NCBI GenBank assembly: GCA_027592105.1
Contig: JAQCLA010000074.1
Location: 1 to 10,085, forward strand
DNA: 10,085 bases
Direction of reading: 5' to 3'
Origin: Pseudomonadota bacterium
Lineage (GTDB): Bacteria; Pseudomonadota; Alphaproteobacteria; Rhodobacterales; Rhodobacteraceae
The position numbers and the translations under genes are program-made. Under the pieces are notes generated by a model. It made no database searches, was not told the DNA's origin, and was given only the letters and a program-made list of their open reading frames with translations. Positions 6,715 through 10,085 of this stretch are shown here, piece by piece (the first letter of the stretch is position 1; every line of letters begins with the position of its first letter).

Positions 6715-6744
6715 TTCGCAATCCCCCTTATAAGCTGATATCAT
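6715..6744 (+). promoter_or_regulatory. Candidate sigma-70-type promoter for tolQRAB
   Basis: TTCGCA (6715-6720, four of six matches to the -35 consensus) and TATCAT (6739-6744, five of six to the -10 consensus) are 18 bases apart within the 112-bp ybgC-tolQ gap, about 75-100 bases before the tolQ start. The fit is fair only; tolQ may also be read from the ruv/ybgC transcript. Confidence 0.35.
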
Positions 6745-6753
6745 CACAGCTTA
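6731..6753. repeat. Inverted repeat overlapping the candidate tolQ promoter
   Basis: TAAGCTG (6731-6737) and CAGCTTA (6747-6753) form perfect seven-base inverted arms around nine bases that include the candidate -10 box. This may be an operator or, in RNA, a hairpin in the tolQ leader. There is no T-run after it, so a terminator is unlikely. Confidence 0.4.
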
Positions 6754-6816
6754 ATGAGGCATGAAAAACGTGCCCATATCGTATTGAGGCCGGGGCAGAG
6801 GAAACTTTTAGTCACC

Positions 6817-7509
6817 ATGGAAACCGAAACACTCGCTGTCGCGCAGCAGGCGGATTATACCGTTATTGCGCTGTTTTTCCGTGCAAGCATCACGGTCCAG
6901 CTTGTCATGATCGCCTTGATCGTGGCTTCGGTCTGGGTTTGGGCGGTCACCTTCACCAAGTTCAAGATGTTTCGCAGCGCACGCACCAATGCGAGCGCTT
7001 TCGACGCGGCATTTTGGTCGGGTGAACCGCTCGATGAGCTCTACGACCGGATCGCCGATGCGCCCGCCAGCGCCTATGAACGTGTCTTTGTCGCGGGCAT
7101 GACCGAATGGCGGCGCTCCTTGCGCGATGATGGTGCCTTAATCCCCGGCGTGCAGCAGCGCGTCGACCGCTCGATGGATGTGGCGATCGCGCGCGAAAGC
7201 GAACGCTGGACGCATGGCTTGGGCTTTTTGGCCACGACCGGATCGGCTGCACCCTTCGTTGGGCTTTTCGGCACGGTTTGGGGGATTATGCGCTCGTTCC
7301 AAGAGATCGCGATTTCCGGCAATACCTCGCTTGCCATTGTCGCACCCGGTATCGCCGAGGCCTTGCTTGCCACCGGCTTGGGCCTGTTGGCGGCGATCCC
7401 TGCGGTGATCTTGTACAATATGCTCAGCGCCGATGCCGACCGCCTTGTCAGCGGGTTGGAAGGGTTCGCCGATGAATTCTCGACACTTCTGTCGCGGCAG
7501 CTCGACTGA
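6817..7509 (+). CDS. tolQ: Tol-Pal system protein TolQ
   Basis: A 230-residue inner-membrane proton-channel subunit of the MotA/TolQ/ExbB family, which with TolR uses the proton gradient to energise TolA. Three membrane helices are visible at about 25-47, 136-158 and 176-200, with the large cytoplasmic loop (50-135) expected for TolQ. Family signatures are TGSAAPFVGLFGTVWGIM (141-158) and PGIAEALLATGLGLLAAIPA (177-196), which line the channel and hold conserved Thr residues. The start at 6817 gives the family length. An in-frame ATG at 6754 would add 21 basic residues without a ribosome binding site, while GAGGA (6798-6802) lies 14 bases before 6817, rather far. The stop and the tolR start share one base (TGATG). 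A candidate promoter lies in the gap after ybgC. Confidence 0.95.
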   Translation: METETLAVAQQADYTVIALFFRASITVQLVMIALIVASVWVWAVTFTKFKMFRSARTNASAFDAAFWSGEPLDELYDRIADAPASAYERVFVAGMTEWRRSLRDDGALIPGVQQRVDRSMDVAIARESERWTHGLGFLATTGSAAPFVGLFGTVWGIMRSFQEIAISGNTSLAIVAPGIAEALLATGLGLLAAIPAVILYNMLSADADRLVSGLEGFADEFSTLLSRQLD

Positions 7510-7982
7510 TGGGTGTCTCGGTTTCAACCAATAGCGGCTCGCGCCGCCGGGGCCGGGGCCGCCGCGCCAATCTCAAGCCGATGTCCGAGATCAACGTCAC
7601 GCCTTTCGTCGACGTTATCTTGTGCCTGTTGATCATCTTCATGGTGGCCGCCCCCTTGATGACGGTGGGTGTGCCCATCGACCTGCCCGATACCGCCGCC
7701 GAGGCCCTGCCATCGGAGGAGGAGGAGCCGCTGACCGTCACGCTTGCGCCAAATGGCATGGTGATGATTCAGACCACCGAAGTGACACTGGACGAGATGA
7801 TTAGCCGCCTTCAGGCCATCGCCGCCGAGCGGACATCATCGCGGATTTTCCTGCGCGCGGATGGCGCGATTCCCTATGAGGATGTGATGCGCATCATGGG
7901 GGCACTGAACGCCGGCGGTTTCCGCGAGATCGGTCTGGTGACAGACTCAGGTGGTCCCCGGCTTGACGGCGGCGGACAGTAA
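7509..7982 (+). CDS. tolR: Tol-Pal system protein TolR
   Basis: A 157-residue ExbD/TolR-family partner of TolQ. The very basic N-terminus (SRRRGRGRRANLK, 11-23) stays in the cytoplasm. MSEINVTPFVDVILCLLIIF (25-44) leads into the single membrane helix (about 34-53), with the conserved protonatable Asp at 35 (D23 in E. coli TolR). The periplasmic domain (about 70-150) contains the typical RIFLRADGAIPYEDVM segment (113-128) and GFREIGLVT (137-145). An acidic run PSEEEEP (69-75) precedes it. Length is normal. The TGATG junction with tolQ indicates coupled translation; tolA begins 11 bases after the stop. All key features are present and nothing is degenerate. Confidence 0.96.
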   Translation: MGVSVSTNSGSRRRGRGRRANLKPMSEINVTPFVDVILCLLIIFMVAAPLMTVGVPIDLPDTAAEALPSEEEEPLTVTLAPNGMVMIQTTEVTLDEMISRLQAIAAERTSSRIFLRADGAIPYEDVMRIMGALNAGGFREIGLVTDSGGPRLDGGGQ

Positions 7983-7993
7983 GGGGGGAACGG

Positions 7994-9046
7994 ATGCGCC
8001 GGTCCCTTTACGCCTCGACAGCGATACATGTCGCGCTCTTGATATGGGTCGCGCTGGGCGATGGTCTGTTCAAGGATAGCCCAGATCCGGTGTTCGAGGT
8101 GACGGGTGTCACGATCTTGTCGAGTGCGGAATTCGATGCGCTGACGGCTGTGGCCACGCCTGTCGCGCTGGAAATCGCACCACCCCCGCCGCGTCCCGAA
8201 CCCGCCCCAGAACCCGAACCCGCGCCCGAACCCGAAGCGCAGCCTGAACCCACCCCGCCGGGTGAGGTAACCGATACGCTTGCGCCCCCCGCGCCGCTGT
8301 CGGGCACCCCCGACCTGCCAGAGGATGGCCGCCCAACCCCGCGCGCCGCCGACCGCATCGCGCCCCTGCCTGCGCCCGCGCCCGAACCCGAGGTCGAGAC
8401 CGCCCCCGAGGCCGTGACCCAATCCACCGCTCCCGCACCTTCGGCAACGCCCGTGGAGGCAGCGCCGGAAGCCGCCCCCGAGGAAGCCACGACCGAGATC
8501 GTGACCGAAGCGGAAACACCCTCCGGCGGGCCGTTGGGCCCCGTCGCCTCCATCCGCCCGCCGACCCGGCCCGAACGCCCCCGCCCAGTCGAGACCGCAG
8601 CCGCAGCCCCTGATCCGACCCCGTCGCCACCGCCAGAACCCGAACCCGCCGTCGATCCGCTGGCCGCCGCGATCGCCTCGGCCGTGGCGCAAGCGGTGCA
8701 AACATCAAGCGCACCATCCGGCCCACCCTTGAGCGCGGGTGCGCGCGAAGGTTTCCGTGTTGCGGTTTCGACCTGTTGGAATGTCGGCTCGCTCAGCACC
8801 GAGGCGCAGGGCACGACCGTGGTTGTCGGTTTCGACATGACCCCCGAAGGGCGACCCGTCGATGGCTCGCTGCGCCTGATCTCATCGGAGGGTGGCGGGA
8901 GCGTGGCCGCGCAACAGGCCTTCGAGGCTGCGCGCCGCGCGATCCTGCGCTGCGGTGCGAATGGTTATAACCTGCCTGTCGAAAGCTATGATGACTGGCG
9001 GCAGGTCGAACTTGTCTTCAACCCCGAGGGGATGCGTCTGAGATGA
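7994..9046 (+). CDS. tolA: TolA-type periplasm-spanning protein with Pro/Glu-rich linker
   Basis: A 350-residue protein in the tolA position. One N-terminal membrane anchor (about 7-22, ASTAIHVALLIWVAL) would contact TolQ/TolR. A long periplasmic linker (about 60-245) is built from Pro, Glu, Ala and Thr, in contrast to the Ala/Lys-rich helical domain of E. coli TolA. The globular C-terminal domain (about 250-350) starts AREGFRVAVSTCWNVG and continues TTVVVGFDMTPEGRPVDGS, a TolA/TonB-C-like fold. It has a cysteine pair, C261 and C320, that probably forms a disulfide. A strong ribosome binding site, AAGGGGGG at 7981-7988, precedes the ATG at 7994 by five bases. tolB follows after 64 bases. By context and architecture it is TolA; alignment of the linker is not informative. 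Confidence 0.9.
   Translation: MRRSLYASTAIHVALLIWVALGDGLFKDSPDPVFEVTGVTILSSAEFDALTAVATPVALEIAPPPPRPEPAPEPEPAPEPEAQPEPTPPGEVTDTLAPPAPLSGTPDLPEDGRPTPRAADRIAPLPAPAPEPEVETAPEAVTQSTAPAPSATPVEAAPEAAPEEATTEIVTEAETPSGGPLGPVASIRPPTRPERPRPVETAAAAPDPTPSPPPEPEPAVDPLAAAIASAVAQAVQTSSAPSGPPLSAGAREGFRVAVSTCWNVGSLSTEAQGTTVVVGFDMTPEGRPVDGSLRLISSEGGGSVAAQQAFEAARRAILRCGANGYNLPVESYDDWRQVELVFNPEGMRLR
8195..8252 (+). repeat. CCCGAA-type low-complexity repeat in tolA
   Basis: Repeated CCCGAACCC/GCCC units encode PEPAPEPEPAPEPEAQPEP (residues 68-86). Such near-identical short units can expand or contract by slippage and make the linker variable in length. A shorter copy, CCAGAACCCGAACCCGCC, recurs near 8633-8650 (PEPEPA, 214-219). 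Confidence 0.7.
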
Positions 9047-9077
9047 TTTTGTCGCGCGCCCTTGTTAGCATAAGCTG

Positions 9078-9092
9078 GCGGAACCATTCCGC
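9078..9092 (+). promoter_or_regulatory. Hairpin just upstream of the tolB ribosome binding site
   Basis: GCGGAA (9078-9083) and TTCCGC (9087-9092) are perfect six-base inverted arms with a three-base loop (CCA). The hairpin ends six bases before AGAGG (9099-9103), the tolB ribosome binding site. It has no T-run, so it is not a terminator. It could protect the downstream message or tune tolB translation relative to tolA. Confidence 0.4.
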
Positions 9093-9110
9093 GTGGCCAG
9101 AGGTGTATCC

Positions 9111-10085
9111 ATGTTGTTGACCCGTCGTTCCTTGATCCGCTCTGCCTCGGTCTTCGCGGCGGCAGCGACACTGCCTGGCCTCGTGCGTGCGCAAAGCCGC
9201 CCGCTCCGGCTTGAGATCACCGAAGGTGTGATCGAGCCCTTGCCCTTTGCCATCCCCAGTTTCATCGCGCGCAACGGGGCCGCCGCCGACGCGGCCGCCG
9301 ACATCACCCGCGTCATCGCCGCCGATCTGCGTGGCACGGGGCTGTTCCGGCAAATTCCCGACAGCGCGCATATCTCGAGCGTCACCAATTTCGACGCGCC
9401 GATCCTTTACCCCGATTGGCAGGCGATCAATGCCCAAGCCCTGATCGTGGGCGAGGTCGAGCAGCAAGGTGGTCGTTTGATCGTGCGCTTTCGCCTGTTT
9501 GACGTTTTCAGCCAACAGCCTCTGGGCGATGGGCTGCAATTCGTGGGTAACCGCGATGGCTGGCGGCGCATGGCCCATAATGTCGCCGATCAGGTCTATG
9601 AGCGGATCACAGGCGAGACGGGGTATTTCGACACGCGTGTCGTCTTTGTCCATGAGGAGGGGCCGAAGAACGCGCGCCTCAAGCGTTTGGCGCTGATGGA
9701 TTACGATGGCGCGAATGTGCAATTCCTCACCGACAGCCGGAGCCTTGTTCTGGCGCCGCGCTTCAGCCCGACGGGTGACCGGATCATCTATACCAGCTAC
9801 GAAAGCGGCCAGCCGCGCGTCTACCTGATGGATGTGGCCAGCGTCACCCGCCGCCCGCTCGAGGCGGTGTCGGCAGGCAACATGACCTTTTCGCCGCGTT
9901 TCACAGCCGATGGCGGCAGCGTTGTCTTTTCGATGGAGCAGGGCGGCAATACCGACATCTACCGCGTGCCTGTGGGCGGCGGCGCGCGCAGCCAGTTGAC
10001 CAATGCCCCCTCGATTGAAACGGCACCCTCGTTTTCGCCGGATGGGCGGCAGATGGTGTTCGAAAGCGACCGGACCGGCGGCCAA
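9111..10085 (+). CDS. tolB: Tol-Pal system protein TolB (partial, C-terminus beyond window)
   Basis: The first 325 codons of a periplasmic beta-propeller protein that binds Pal and is recycled by TolA; the family is about 430-440 residues, so roughly 110 are missing at the right edge. The N-terminus MLLTRRSLIRSASVFAAAAT is a signal peptide with a twin-arginine pattern (TRRSLIR, 4-10) and a likely cleavage after LVRA (27). The N-terminal TolB domain follows (about 30-165, including ILYPDWQAINAQALIVGEV at 98-116). Propeller blades then begin with the diagnostic repeats APRFSPTGDRIIYTS (215-229), SPRFTADGGSVVFSM (261-275) and APSFSPDGRQMVFESDRTGG (305-324). AGAGG (9099-9103) is seven bases before the ATG. 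The frame is open to the edge, so there is no sign of damage. pal is expected downstream. Confidence 0.96.
   Translation, partial: MLLTRRSLIRSASVFAAAATLPGLVRAQSRPLRLEITEGVIEPLPFAIPSFIARNGAAADAAADITRVIAADLRGTGLFRQIPDSAHISSVTNFDAPILYPDWQAINAQALIVGEVEQQGGRLIVRFRLFDVFSQQPLGDGLQFVGNRDGWRRMAHNVADQVYERITGETGYFDTRVVFVHEEGPKNARLKRLALMDYDGANVQFLTDSRSLVLAPRFSPTGDRIIYTSYESGQPRVYLMDVASVTRRPLEAVSAGNMTFSPRFTADGGSVVFSMEQGGNTDIYRVPVGGGARSQLTNAPSIETAPSFSPDGRQMVFESDRTGGQ

Noticed and set aside
6754..6816. N-terminal extension of TolQ starting at 6754
   Set aside because: It adds 21 basic residues not expected in TolQ, has no ribosome binding site, and overlaps the inverted-repeat/promoter region.
7874..8838. 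Two long Gly/Arg- and Gly/Ser-rich minus-strand open frames opposite tolA
   Set aside because: They are the complement of the Pro/Glu/Ala linker repeats, which lack stop codons in several frames. No ribosome binding site or domain supports them.
9018..10085. 355-codon minus-strand open frame opposite tolB
   Set aside because: The plus strand carries a clear tolB with a signal peptide and propeller repeats; the antisense translation is featureless.
1..10085. CRISPR array, insertion sequence, tRNA or rRNA gene, prophage or defence island
   Set aside because: No regularly spaced repeats, transposase motifs, terminal inverted repeats or structured RNA gene patterns were seen; nearly all sequence is accounted for by housekeeping genes.

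Overview
The window reads as an ordinary chromosomal segment of an alphaproteobacterium, most likely a member of the Rhodobacterales/Rhodobacteraceae. The grounds are the GC-rich coding bias, the style of the RuvA, RuvB, TolA and PrmA homologues, a short DUF1127 protein of the type common in this group, and a candidate LexA site of the GTTC-N7-GTTC type described in Rhodobacter relatives. No database search was possible, so the taxon is inference.

Layout. The 3' end of an unidentified gene (to 77) is followed by a 12-helix-type MFS transporter (88-1353), the ribosomal protein L11 methyltransferase prmA (1395-2270) and a one-helix membrane protein of unknown function (2357-2734). A strong hairpin terminator (2769-2801) separates these from the only minus-strand gene, a 68-residue DUF1127 protein (2821-3027). 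A 363-bp non-coding region (3028-3390) then carries several inverted repeats and a near-consensus LexA site just ahead of ruvC.

From 3391 the plus strand is almost fully packed. The Holliday-junction genes ruvC-ruvA-ruvB come first, then a 223-residue protein of unknown function and the hotdog thioesterase ybgC, mostly joined by 4-base stop/start overlaps. After a 112-bp gap with a candidate promoter come tolQ, tolR, tolA and the first 325 codons of tolB, which runs off the right edge. The ruvCAB-ybgC-tolQRAB order is a known conserved neighbourhood in proteobacteria (for example Pseudomonas), and pal would be expected just beyond the window.

Function. RuvA/RuvB branch-migrate Holliday junctions and RuvC resolves them. 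TolQ/TolR form the proton-driven inner-membrane motor, TolA spans the periplasm and TolB docks with Pal, so the second block maintains and constricts the envelope at division. I found no mobile element, CRISPR array, tRNA or rRNA and no convincing sign of an undescribed multi-gene system. The items most worth a second look are the uncharacterised protein translated between ruvB and ybgC, the Tat-like signal of TolB, the LexA-like site before ruvC, and the regulatory-looking repeats before ruvC, tolQ and tolB.
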